From: JBBRZF01 sp038236965
GTDB lineage: Bacteria; Acidobacteriota; Terriglobia; Terriglobales; Acidobacteriaceae
NCBI GenBank assembly: GCA_038236965.1
Contig: JBBRZF010000084.1
Span: 1-13,903 of the forward strand
Direction: 5' to 3'
DNA: 13,903 nt
Shown here: in pieces, positions 1 to 6,390 of the stretch
Layout of the letters: the number at the start of each line of letters is the position of its first letter
How positions within the stretch are numbered: the first letter of the stretch is position 1
Program-made: the position numbers and the translations under genes
Notes under the pieces: generated by a model
Seen by the model: the letters and a program-made list of their open reading frames with translations, nothing else
What the model was told of the DNA's origin: nothing
The model's database searches: none

Positions 1-1
1 G

Positions 2-688
2 GCCATCGTCGCCATCTTCTTCTGCACCATCGCCGCGCTCTTCCTCGCCTCTGGGCTGCCGATATTCCGCACCGCCGATTTCCGGGCGCTGGCCACCGAC
101 CCGCGTGTGATCGTGCCCGGACAGACGGTCGGTTACCTCATCGTCGTCGGCTACATCCACCGCATGATCACGCGCCACTACCAGATGGAGTTCCGCGAAG
201 CCATCCGCTGGCGCTGGGTCGGCTTCGCCTGGCCCGGTTACCTGGCGCTCGGGGCCGTGCTGGCCGTGGCCATACAGGGACTGTCCCACTACCTCCCCAT
301 CCCCAAGCAGATGCCCATCGACCAGATGTTCCGCAACTACTCCGGTGCCTGGGTGATGCTCATCTTCGGCGTAGCCGTGGCCCCCCTGGTCGAAGAACTC
401 TTCTTCCGCGGACTGCTCTTCCCCGCCCTCTCGGCCCGCATCGGCCTGGTCGCGGGAATTACCATAACGAGCTTCCTCTTCGCGCTCATCCACGCCTCCC
501 AGCTAGGCAAAGCCTGGGGCCCCGTCCTCATCCTCTTCCTCGTCGGACTGGTGCTGACACTGGTGCGTTCGCGCGCCAAGTCGGTGGCCGCATCCTTCGT
601 GGTGCATACCGGATATAACCTGACACTGTTCCTGCTCCTGTATGTTTCGAGCGACGGCTTCCGCCATCTCGATAGACTGTTTCAATAA
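2..688 (+). CDS. CPBP-family intramembrane metalloprotease (CAAX protease-like), 5' end missing
   Basis: The reading frame is open to the left edge, so this is the C-terminal 228 residues; the GTG at 107 is an internal valine, not the start. Seen: several hydrophobic segments and the three family motifs in order. These are EExxxR in VEELFFRG (about 388-412), FxxxH in FALIH (479-493), and a terminal H-x3-N in HTGYN (604-618). In CPBP/ABI proteins these Glu and His residues line a membrane-embedded metal site. Known members cleave prenylated or other membrane substrates, or serve in bacteriocin immunity. The substrate here cannot be told. pyrE follows 67 bases downstream on the same strand without an obvious terminator, so read-through is possible. 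A weak 6-bp hairpin (692-709) lies in that gap but has no T-run. Confidence 0.9.
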   Translation, partial: AIVAIFFCTIAALFLASGLPIFRTADFRALATDPRVIVPGQTVGYLIVVGYIHRMITRHYQMEFREAIRWRWVGFAWPGYLALGAVLAVAIQGLSHYLPIPKQMPIDQMFRNYSGAWVMLIFGVAVAPLVEELFFRGLLFPALSARIGLVAGITITSFLFALIHASQLGKAWGPVLILFLVGLVLTLVRSRAKSVAASFVVHTGYNLTLFLLLYVSSDGFRHLDRLFQ

Positions 689-755
689 GGTCGGTTCATC
701 CGAGAACCGCAGAAACTCGCGCGGTTACGGGCTGCATGCTATGTTTAGCCTGAGT

Positions 756-1508
756 ATGAAAGACCCACGACAAGAACTGCTTTCCTTGCTCGCCGAACAT
801 TCGTTCCGGCTTGGTTCGTTCAAGCTATCGAGCGGCGGCACCAGCGACTACTACGTCGATTGCCGCACAACCACTCTGCATGCCGACGGAGCGCGGCTCA
901 CGGCCCGCGTCTTCTACGACGAGATAAGGTCTCGCGGTTGGCGTCCGCAGGCAGTGGGCGGACTGACGATGGGGGCCGACCCCATCGTGGCCTGTGTCGC
1001 CATGCACACCGCGCAACAGGTGCAGACGCGGGCTCCGGCGCGCACCAAGGACCAGGAAATCTCCGACTTCCTGATTCACGGATTCTTGGTGCGCAAGGCC
1101 GAGAAACAACATGGGATGGGTCAGCGCGTGGAAGGCTTCCGCGAAAAGGGCGCGCGCGTGGTGATCGTGGACGATGTCTGCACGACAGGCGCTTCCACCA
1201 TTCAGGCCATAGAAGCTGCGCGCGAATACGGATTCCACGTGGTGGGGGTAATGTGCCTGGTGGAGCGCGAAGAATCGCATGGGCGCGCAGCGGTGGAAAA
1301 CGCTGCCGCGCCCGCGTCGTTCGTGGCTATCTACAAGGCGACGGATGTCCGCGCGGAGCGTCTGCAGTTGCATCCGGAAGACGCGCAAAACGTGCCAGCG
1401 GCTCCGCCTATCTTCGCTGTGTCCGCAAGCTGCGATTTTTGTGACCGCCCGGCAGTGACGAACATTCCGGGTAATCGCTGCGAAGCACACCGTTCGGAAC
1501 TCGAATAA
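756..1508 (+). CDS. pyrE: Orotate phosphoribosyltransferase with Cys/His-rich C-terminal tail
   Basis: Makes orotidine 5'-phosphate from orotate and PRPP (step 5 of de novo UMP synthesis, cytosolic). With the ATG at 756 it has 250 residues. Seen: the catalytic loop (R113, K114, K117, H119 in LVRKAEKQHG) and the PRPP-binding motif VVIVDDVCTTGAST at 135-148. About a dozen extra residues (around 91-105) precede the catalytic loop compared with the usual form. After the catalytic domain comes an alanine/proline-rich linker, then C226-x2-C229-x12-C242-x2-H245, which looks like a small zinc-binding knuckle; typical PyrE ends near 200-220 residues. The start is uncertain: ATG 741 (255 residues) is in frame and neither has a strong ribosome binding site. 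An upstream in-frame ATG at 642 lies inside the preceding gene and is unlikely. A VOC-fold gene follows after 30 bases and is probably co-transcribed. Confidence 0.95.
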   Translation: MKDPRQELLSLLAEHSFRLGSFKLSSGGTSDYYVDCRTTTLHADGARLTARVFYDEIRSRGWRPQAVGGLTMGADPIVACVAMHTAQQVQTRAPARTKDQEISDFLIHGFLVRKAEKQHGMGQRVEGFREKGARVVIVDDVCTTGASTIQAIEAAREYGFHVVGVMCLVEREESHGRAAVENAAAPASFVAIYKATDVRAERLQLHPEDAQNVPAAPPIFAVSASCDFCDRPAVTNIPGNRCEAHRSELE

Positions 1509-1538
1509 TCTGCTATCAACGCTGTAATGGAGAGATGC

Positions 1539-1934
1539 ATGAGCGACGACAAAGCACTGGGTAAACTTGGACTCATCATGGTGGTGGTCAGCGACATGGA
1601 ACGCAGCGTCGCCTTTTATCGCGATGTTGTAGGACTGAAGTTACTTTTCAACCAAGACAACTGGAGCCAGTTCGATGCCGGCAACATCCTGGTAGGCCTG
1701 CATCCCGAAGGCGATGAAGTAAAAGTATCGCCGACGACCGGTTGCACCTTTGGCATCTACGTCAACGACATTCAAAAGTGCGTCAACGAGATAAAACGCA
1801 GGGGCGGCAAGATAGAGGTAGAGCCGCGACGCGAACCGTTTGGTCTATGGGCACTGTTGAAGGATCCGGATAGGTACGGTATCCAGATTATCCAGATGGC
1901 TCGCACGGGAGACGCTGGCGACAACATCACCTAG
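1539..1934 (+). CDS. VOC superfamily (glyoxalase/bleomycin-resistance fold) protein
   Basis: A single vicinal-oxygen-chelate domain of 131 residues: two beta-alpha-beta-beta-beta halves, the first beginning near residue 10 (VVVSDMERSVAFYRDVVGL), the second near residue 70, ending in DPDRYGIQIIQ. The ATG at 1539 is preferred because GGAGAG sits just upstream (1529-1534); ATG 1527 would lie within that site and add four residues. Metal-dependent family members usually carry His/Gln/Glu at the first strand and Glu near the end. Here those positions appear to be hydrophobic or Gln (Q116 where Glu is usual), while H55 could be one ligand. It may therefore be a binding or accessory protein rather than a metal enzyme. 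It lies 30 bases after pyrE and is closed by a strong terminator. The substrate is unknown. Confidence 0.88.
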   Translation: MSDDKALGKLGLIMVVVSDMERSVAFYRDVVGLKLLFNQDNWSQFDAGNILVGLHPEGDEVKVSPTTGCTFGIYVNDIQKCVNEIKRRGGKIEVEPRREPFGLWALLKDPDRYGIQIIQMARTGDAGDNIT

Positions 1935-1942
1935 TCTTTCAG

Positions 1943-1978
1943 ATACAAACCCTCCGCTGTTCAGCGGAGGGTTTGTAT
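1943..1978 (+). terminator. Intrinsic terminator of pyrE-VOC
   Basis: A perfect 15-bp inverted repeat (1945-1959 pairing with 1962-1976) extends by two A/T pairs to 1943-1978, with a very short loop. A T-rich tail (TATTT) follows on the plus strand. It begins 9 bases after the VOC stop codon. On the minus strand no T-run follows, so it mainly serves the plus-strand transcript. Confidence 0.9.
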
Positions 1979-1991
1979 TTCAAAAAGCAAT

Positions 1992-2123
1992 CTAGCGTTG
2001 TTGACCTTGACCCTGTGTTTGCGGGTGGCGTTTGTGATGTTTCTTGTGGTGCTTTTTGGCAAATGCAGGGGTGGCGATAGCCCAGGCGAGAACGAGCATT
2101 AGAGGCAGTGCAAACTTCTTCAT
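1992..2123 (-). CDS. Small secreted His/Lys-rich peptide with signal sequence
   Basis: A 43-residue open frame on the minus strand. Seen: ATG at 2123 preceded by GGAGA with a 4-base spacer (2128-2132); an N-terminal signal peptide (MKKF, a hydrophobic core LPLMLVLAWAIA, then TPAFA as a signal peptidase I site after residue 22); and a 21-residue mature part starting KKHHKKHHKRH and ending in a Gln/Gly-rich stretch. The composition (five His and five Lys plus one Arg in eleven residues) would be highly basic and could bind Cu, Ni or Zn, heme, polyanions or membranes; that is inference from composition only. Short exported His/Lys-rich peptides exist in various bacteria, but I cannot name a family. 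It is convergent with the VOC gene and divergent from mtnA, so it has its own transcript. The strong RBS and the complete export architecture argue for a real gene. Confidence 0.75.
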   Translation of the reverse strand: MKKFALPLMLVLAWAIATPAFAKKHHKKHHKRHPQTQGQGQQR

Positions 2124-2237
2124 CGAATCTCCATTCAACGGCCGAGCAGGACTGTACTTTCTATAACACCGCTCGCCCGTAAATTACTATTGTGTGCCAC
2201 TGATTTATTATTACTGGGAAAAACCTAAGGTCTGGGC

Positions 2238-2263
2238 GTTGGGTCGCGCATTCCCGCGCCAAC
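2238..2263. promoter_or_regulatory. Interrupted palindrome upstream of mtnA
   Basis: GTTGG-GT-CGCG (2238-2248) faces CGCG-CCAAC (2255-2263) across a six-base loop: a 9-bp stem with a two-base bulge. It lies 44 bases before the mtnA start. It could be an operator or an RNA leader hairpin; no T-run follows. It does not resemble any SAM riboswitch class I can recognise. Confidence 0.3.
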
Positions 2264-2307
2264 ATTTAAACTGATTAGAAAAGCCAAGATAGGACGGAAA
2301 TCATCTC

Positions 2308-3360
2308 GTGGTTCAAACCCTGGAATGGACAGACGCCGGAGTCAGCTTTATCGACCAGACTAAGCTGCCGACCGAAGAAGTTTATGTACTCTGCAAAGAT
2401 TATGAAGCGGTTGCGGACGCTATCAGGACGATGATCGTACGCGGCGCTCCGGCAATCGGAGTGGCGGCGGCGATGGGAATTGCCCTGGGAGCACGAGGAA
2501 TAAAGACCGACCTTTCCGGCGAATTTCGCAACCAGTTCGGGCTGATATGCCGCGTGATGGGCGAAACGCGTCCGACGGCTGTGAACCTATTCTGGGCGAT
2601 ACGCCGAATGCAGAGGAAGTTCGAAGCACTGAGCGGCAGTCCAATCGACGTGATCAAGGTGCAGTTGATCGAAGAAGCGAAGCGTATGCACGCCGAAGAC
2701 ATCGCTGCGAACGAAGCGATGGGACAGCATGGCGCTGTCCTAATGCCGGCTTCGGGCGGCGTGCTGACGCATTGCAATGCGGGCGCACTGGCGACGGCCG
2801 GGTACGGAACCGCGCTGGGCGTGATCCGAGCAGCCATCGACGGAGGGAAGAAGATTCATGTCTTCGCAGACGAGACGCGTCCGTTCCTGCAAGGCGCGCG
2901 ACTGACGGCGTGGGAACTGATGAAGGACAACATTCCCACCACGCTGATCTCCGACAACATGGCTGGGACGATCATGGCACAGGGGAAGATCGGAGCGGTG
3001 ATCGTGGGCGCGGATCGTATCGCCGCGAATGGAGATACGGCGAACAAAGTGGGCACCTACACCGTGGCGATTCTGGCGAAGGAACATGGAATCCCGTTCT
3101 ACGTGGCCGCTCCGATTTCAACGGTCGATCTAGAAACTCCGGACGGCAGCAAGATTCCCATCGAACAGCGATCAGGTGTCGAAGTGACGCATCTCGGCGG
3201 CAAGCAGATTGCTCCTGACAATTGCAAGGTTGAGAATCCCGCATTCGATGTGACACCGGCGAAATACATCACGGCGATCATTACGGAACGAGGCGTAGCA
3301 AGGGCTCCATTCGGCGAATCGCTGCGCCGCCTGTTGGAATCGGCCGCGTCAGCGAAGTAG
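2308..3360 (+). CDS. mtnA: S-methyl-5-thioribose-1-phosphate isomerase
   Basis: Isomerises 5-methylthioribose-1-phosphate to methylthioribulose-1-phosphate in the methionine salvage pathway (cytosolic). 350 residues, normal family length. Seen: substrate-binding RGAPAIGVAAAMG (45-57); the catalytic cysteine C156 in THCNAGALATAGYG; TRPFLQGARLTAWEL (190-204); the catalytic aspartate D236 in VGADRIAANGD; and NKVGTYTVAILAKEHGIPFY (246-265). C156 and D236 correspond to Cys160 and Asp240 of the Bacillus enzyme. The start is GTG at 2308, with AGGACGG at 2291-2297 ten bases upstream. Related folds include eIF2B-type regulatory subunits and ribose-1,5-bisphosphate isomerases, but the catalytic Cys/Asp context fits MtnA well. 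No other salvage genes (mtnP, mtnK, mtnBCD) are adjacent, so it stands alone as a monocistronic unit. Confidence 0.96.
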   Translation: MVQTLEWTDAGVSFIDQTKLPTEEVYVLCKDYEAVADAIRTMIVRGAPAIGVAAAMGIALGARGIKTDLSGEFRNQFGLICRVMGETRPTAVNLFWAIRRMQRKFEALSGSPIDVIKVQLIEEAKRMHAEDIAANEAMGQHGAVLMPASGGVLTHCNAGALATAGYGTALGVIRAAIDGGKKIHVFADETRPFLQGARLTAWELMKDNIPTTLISDNMAGTIMAQGKIGAVIVGADRIAANGDTANKVGTYTVAILAKEHGIPFYVAAPISTVDLETPDGSKIPIEQRSGVEVTHLGGKQIAPDNCKVENPAFDVTPAKYITAIITERGVARAPFGESLRRLLESAASAK

Positions 3361-3373
3361 ACGAGCGCAACTC

Positions 3374-3458
3374 TTTCTCGACGAGCGTGTTTGTATCTGC
3401 GTACCCAGAAAGACCCCAAGGAACGCAGATGCAATACGCTCGTGAAGTCTTCGAGAAA
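3374..3458. repeat. Long imperfect inverted repeat after mtnA
   Basis: The arms 3381-3402 and 3423-3443 pair over about 19 positions (8 bp, a wobble, 3 bp, a small internal loop, 8 bp) around a 20-base loop. Beyond an 8-base bulge on one side, TTTCTCG (3374-3380) pairs with CGAGAAA (3452-3458). No T-run follows either end, so it is not a canonical terminator. It could be a structured 3' element of mtnA mRNA, a small RNA, or the remnant of an inverted-repeat element. Confidence 0.45.
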
Positions 3459-3602
3459 CTCGGACCCAAACTCATGATTCCCCAGGTTACGAGGCTTGGC
3501 GTATAGGGCGCGTTGCTTCTGCTTCTTTCTGAACTATTGATGCAGATCCATGAGACATTTTCCGAGCTGTAATTAAGAGTGTGCGGATCCGTCCGCAGTT
3601 TC

Positions 3603-3616
3603 GCGCGAACGTGGGG
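3603..3616 (+). repeat. First copy of 14-base repeat GCGCGAACGTGGGG
   Basis: Identical to 3921-3934. Here it is followed by CTCCCCGTT (3631-3639), making a loose hairpin. It lies upstream of the small membrane protein, while the second copy is the right arm of the terminator downstream of it. Confidence 0.55.
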
Positions 3617-3689
3617 AATCTGGATATCTCCCCGTTAAACGGAACTTTCTAGAAGGCCGCGCGTATCAAATAAGATGGAGGTGTGTCCA

Positions 3690-3890
3690 GTGCTCACATT
3701 CTTGCTTTGGCTATTGTTGTTCTTCATTTGCTGGCCGCTGGCGCTTATCGCGATCGTGTTGTATCCATTCGTATGGCTGCTGCTTCTGCCGTTCAGAATC
3801 TTGGGCGTGGCGGTGGAGGGCGTGCTGGAACTTGTGAAGGCTATCATCTTCCTGCCGGGGCGAGTGTTGCGCGGACCGTCGAGCGCATGA
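3690..3890 (+). CDS. Small hydrophobic membrane protein
   Basis: 66 residues from GTG 3690. This start is chosen because a near-perfect ribosome binding site, GGAGGTG (3677-3683), stands at the right distance before it; the ATG at 3675 overlaps that site. Residues 2-35 are almost entirely hydrophobic, with breaks at W15-P16, P26 and P34, suggesting one long or two short membrane passes. The rest is a short amphipathic stretch (VEGVLELVKAIIFLPGRVLRG). I do not recognise a family and assign no function. It is convergent with scoAB, sharing the hairpin at 3896-3934 between them, and is separated from mtnA by a 330-base gap, so it must have its own promoter; I could not identify one with confidence. 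Confidence 0.65.
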   Translation: MLTFLLWLLLFFICWPLALIAIVLYPFVWLLLLPFRILGVAVEGVLELVKAIIFLPGRVLRGPSSA

Positions 3891-3895
3891 AAATA

Positions 3896-3934
3896 CCCCA
3901 CGTTATCGCCCAGAAGACGGGCGCGAACGTGGGG
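3896..3934 (-). terminator. Intrinsic terminator of scoAB
   Basis: Outer stem CCCCACGTT (3896-3904) with AACGTGGGG (3926-3934), inner stem CGCCC (3907-3911) with GGGCG (3919-3923). Read on the minus strand it is followed by TATTTTC, a usable T-rich tail, 26 bases after the scoB stop. On the plus strand the hairpin lies 5 bases after the small membrane protein but has no T-run there. Confidence 0.8.
3921..3934 (+). repeat. Second copy of 14-base repeat GCGCGAACGTGGGG
   Basis: Exact duplicate of 3603-3616, forming the right arm of the scoAB terminator. The two copies bracket the small membrane protein in direct orientation. Confidence 0.55.
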
Positions 3935-3960
3935 CGCCAAAACTCTTGTAGGCCTTTGAA

Positions 3961-4662
3961 CTACATCGGCATTTCCTTTAGATCGGGGCTGATGATGAGC
4001 TTGGGTTCGGTTGCGGCTTGCACATCTTCCGCGCGCAATCCGGGCGCGATCTCTTCCAGAACCAGCCCTTTTCCCTGCACCACTTTGATGTAACCCATCT
4101 CGGTGACAATCGTGTCCACCACGCGAAGTCCGGTGATAGGCAGCGTGCAGAGCTTCAGGATTTTCGGCTTGCCGTCGCGAGTGGTGTGTTCCATTGCGAC
4201 GACGACTCGCTTGGCTGAGGCGACTAGATCCATCGCTCCACCCATTCCCTTCACCATCTTTCCGGGAATCATCCAGTTCGCGAGATTGCCTTCCTCGTCC
4301 ACTTCCATAGCGCCTAGAACGCTGAGGTCAACGTGTCCTCCGCGGATCATGGCGAACGATTCGGCACTGGAGAAATAAGCGGTGCCGGGAATCTCGGTGA
4401 CCGTTTCCTTGCCTGCATTGATGAGGTCGGGATCTTCCGTGCCCTCGAGCGGATAAGCACCGACGCCGAGCATGCCGTTCTCGCTCTGCAGCACTACTTC
4501 CATTCCAGGCGGAACGTGATTTGCAACCAGCGTGGGCATGCCTATGCCGAGGTTCACGTAGAAGCCATCCTGCAATTCGCGCGCTACGCGCTTGACGATC
4601 ATCTCGCGCTTGGCGGGATCCATTCCGGTCTTGCCAACCTTGGTAACGATTTCCGCGGCCAT
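3961..4662 (-). CDS. scoB: 3-oxoacid CoA-transferase subunit B
   Basis: Beta subunit of succinyl-CoA:3-ketoacid (acetoacetate) CoA-transferase, which moves CoA between succinyl-CoA and acetoacetate and so links ketone-body or short-chain fatty-acid use to the TCA cycle. 233 residues. Seen: NLGIGMPTLVANHVPPGMEV (37-56) and the catalytic glutamate E61 in QSENGMLGVG, which forms the glutamyl-CoA intermediate in this family; also the conserved GGHVDLSVLGAMEVDEEGNL stretch (about 108-127). Start ATG 4662 has GGAGAG upstream; an in-frame ATG at 4623 matches the start used by many homologues but has a weaker RBS. It follows scoA by 21 bases, so the two are co-transcribed. The exact acyl substrate (acetoacetate, adipate or other 3-oxoacids) cannot be fixed from sequence. 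Confidence 0.95.
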   Translation of the reverse strand: MAAEIVTKVGKTGMDPAKREMIVKRVARELQDGFYVNLGIGMPTLVANHVPPGMEVVLQSENGMLGVGAYPLEGTEDPDLINAGKETVTEIPGTAYFSSAESFAMIRGGHVDLSVLGAMEVDEEGNLANWMIPGKMVKGMGGAMDLVASAKRVVVAMEHTTRDGKPKILKLCTLPITGLRVVDTIVTEMGYIKVVQGKGLVLEEIAPGLRAEDVQAATEPKLIISPDLKEMPM

Positions 4663-4683
4663 CTATTCTCTCCGGATGCTGAG

Positions 4684-5379
4684 TTACGCTTTGCGAACGG
4701 TGCGCCGCTCGATACGTTTTTCCTGGTTCTGGGTAACGAAGATGCGGTTCACGTAGATGCTGGGCGTGTGAACGTGATCGGGTGGAATCTCGCCGGGTTC
4801 GACCAGTTCTTCGACTTCTGCAATCGTGATGGGCGCGGCGGTAGCGATCATGGGATTGAAGTTCTGTGCGGTCTTGCGATAAACGAGGTTGCCCCATTTG
4901 TCGCCTTTCCAGGCTTTAACCAGCGCAAAGTCGCCATTGATTGCGCGCTCCATAACGTATTGGCGACCGTCGAATTCGCGAACCTCTTTGCCTTCGGCGA
5001 CGATGGTCCCTACACCGGTGGGGGTGAAGAATGCGGGAATGCCCGCACCGCCTGCGCGAATGCGTTCGGCGAGCGTGCCCTGCGGTACGAGTTCCAAGTC
5101 GAGTTTGCCGGCGAGGACAAGTTCCTCGAAGTGGCGATTCTCTCCGACATAACTTCCCTTGTGACTCTTGATCTGTCCGTTCTTCAACAGGAGACCTAGC
5201 CCGAAGTCGTCGATTCCCATGTTATTGCTGATGGTGTGCAGATCCTTGACGCCTTTTTTCACCAGGGCGGCAATCAGATTTTCCGGGATACCGCAGAGAC
5301 CGAATCCGCCAACGACCAGGGTCGCGCCATCCTGTATATCGAAGATGGCGTCGTCGGCATTTGCGAAAACTTTGTTCAT
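4684..5379 (-). CDS. scoA: 3-oxoacid CoA-transferase subunit A
   Basis: Alpha subunit partner of the preceding-numbered scoB product. 231 residues, normal length. Seen: VGGFGLCGIPENLI (23-36), the CoA-transferase family I subunit A signature; SNNMGIDDFGLGLLLKNGQI (about 51-70); and the PQGTLAERIRAGGAGIPAFF region (about 99-118). It contributes part of the CoA and acyl site, while the catalytic Glu lies in subunit B. Start ATG 5379 has an AAGGTG-type site upstream. It sits 83 bases after tyrA in the same direction. A candidate promoter in that gap suggests scoAB can be expressed independently of the aromatic operon. Confidence 0.95.
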   Translation of the reverse strand: MNKVFANADDAIFDIQDGATLVVGGFGLCGIPENLIAALVKKGVKDLHTISNNMGIDDFGLGLLLKNGQIKSHKGSYVGENRHFEELVLAGKLDLELVPQGTLAERIRAGGAGIPAFFTPTGVGTIVAEGKEVREFDGRQYVMERAINGDFALVKAWKGDKWGNLVYRKTAQNFNPMIATAAPITIAEVEELVEPGEIPPDHVHTPSIYVNRIFVTQNQEKRIERRTVRKA

Positions 5380-5424
5380 GGTTGGTCACCTTGCAGGCTT
5401 TTGTCGCCGCAGTTTTAAAAAGTG

Positions 5425-5454
5425 ATTCTACTGATGCGCACAAGACGAGCGCAA
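5425..5454 (-). promoter_or_regulatory. Candidate sigma70 promoter for scoAB
   Basis: On the minus strand TTGCGC (5449-5454), an 18-base spacer, then TAGAAT (5425-5430). The -10 matches five of six consensus bases, the -35 only three. It lies in the 83-base gap between tyrA and scoA, about 45 bases before the start codon. This is plausible, not proven. Confidence 0.4.
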
Positions 5455-5462
5455 ATAGGTAC

Positions 5463-6365
5463 CTAGAACTTGGGTGGATCGAAATCATCCTTCGGCTTGA
5501 AGGGTTCGAACAGCTGATGTGCGCGTTCGAACTCTTCCTGCAATTCGCGTGTGCGAAGATTTTCGCGAATATGGGCAAGGTGTTGCTCGAGTTGGAGCAG
5601 GACGTCGTGCAGGTTCCTGCCGTTGGTGAGTGCGATGTCGCGCCACATTGCATACGGACTGGCAGCGATGCGGGTCATATCTTCGAGTGCGCGTCCCGAG
5701 AGCAGCTCGCGGGCGGGATCGTCTCCCACTCCCTCCATGACACAGGCCGCGAGAGCGGTTGCAAGCATTTGCGGCAGGTGGCTGGTATAGGCGACGAGGC
5801 GATCGTGGCGGTCGGGAGTGAGCATCACAACCCTGGCTCCGAGCGCTTCCAGCAGGCGAATGAATTCTGCGTGCGGACTGCGAGTGAACTCGGGACGCAC
5901 CGCGTCCGAAGCGCCGCCCTGTGGAGTAAGAACCCACGTGGCACCGGTGAACAACTCGGCGTCGGCATGCTCGATCCCGCCATGGGCTCGTCCGGCTATC
6001 GGATGTCCGGGGAGAAATCGTTTTGTGGCAGACTCGCCGAAGACTTGCTTCGCGCGCGCAGCGATCTCGACCTTGGTGCTGCCCGTGTCGGTGATGAGGC
6101 AATCGGGCGAGAGGACTGGACCGAGTTTTTCGATGAAGTCGATGATGGATCCGACGGGCGTTGCCAAGACAACAAGCTGACTTCCTGCACAGGCGAGCAA
6201 CGCGTCTGGCTCGGCCACATCCACGACGTGATTTGCAATTGCTGAGGCGAGAACCTGCGGTCGGTCGCAGCCGACCATGCGGCCCGTGAAGCCGCTGCGT
6301 TTGAGAGCAAGCGCGAGCGAGCCACCGATAAGGCCTGTTCCGATAATGGTTATTTGCTGTATCAA
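5463..6365 (-). CDS. tyrA: Prephenate dehydrogenase (monofunctional, no ACT domain)
   Basis: Oxidatively decarboxylates prephenate to 4-hydroxyphenylpyruvate, the committed step to tyrosine. 300 residues. Seen: N-terminal Rossmann motif GTGLIGGS (9-16) after the first beta strand; TDTGSTK (92-98); FLPGHPIAGR (117-126) with H121 equivalent to the catalytic histidine of characterised enzymes; and SHLPQ (195-199) in the helical dimerisation domain. The protein ends in a charged, proline-containing tail without an ACT domain, so tyrosine feedback probably acts elsewhere. The start is TTG at 6365, the only in-frame start close to the Rossmann strand; its ribosome binding site is weak, so expression may rely on coupling to the DAHP synthase gene ending 25 bases upstream. 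Arogenate specificity cannot be excluded. Confidence 0.94.
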   Translation of the reverse strand: MIQQITIIGTGLIGGSLALALKRSGFTGRMVGCDRPQVLASAIANHVVDVAEPDALLACAGSQLVVLATPVGSIIDFIEKLGPVLSPDCLITDTGSTKVEIAARAKQVFGESATKRFLPGHPIAGRAHGGIEHADAELFTGATWVLTPQGGASDAVRPEFTRSPHAEFIRLLEALGARVVMLTPDRHDRLVAYTSHLPQMLATALAACVMEGVGDDPARELLSGRALEDMTRIAASPYAMWRDIALTNGRNLHDVLLQLEQHLAHIRENLRTRELQEEFERAHQLFEPFKPKDDFDPPKF

Positions 6366-6390
6366 GAGGCGCGCCGTGCTACGCAGTGTA

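Larger units (their letters stand above)
3361..3674. other. Structured non-coding gap between mtnA and the small membrane protein
   Basis: 314 bases without a convincing gene. It holds a long imperfect hairpin directly after mtnA (3374-3458), a short palindrome TGCGGA-TCCG-TCCGCA (3582-3597) and one copy of a 14-base repeat (3603-3616). Short open frames on the minus strand here run into the antisense of mtnA and carry no ribosome binding site or protein-like pattern. Confidence 0.5.

Noticed and set aside
692..709. Hairpin between the CPBP gene and pyrE as terminator or pyrimidine attenuator
   Set aside because: Only 6 bp, no T-run, no alternative antiterminator structure visible.
825..1490. 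221-codon minus-strand frame opposite pyrE
   Set aside because: Antisense shadow rich in His/Arg, no RBS.
3582..3597. Short palindrome TGCGGATCCGTCCGCA as terminator or operator
   Set aside because: No T-run, and no promoter elements around it; too short to claim a role.
4333..5199. 288-codon plus-strand frame opposite scoA/scoB
   Set aside because: Antisense of two well-supported genes, crosses their boundary, no RBS, no recognisable motif; long antisense frames are common at this GC content.
5361..6245. 294-codon plus-strand frame opposite tyrA
   Set aside because: Mirror of the tyrA coding sequence, which has clear Rossmann and HPIAG motifs.
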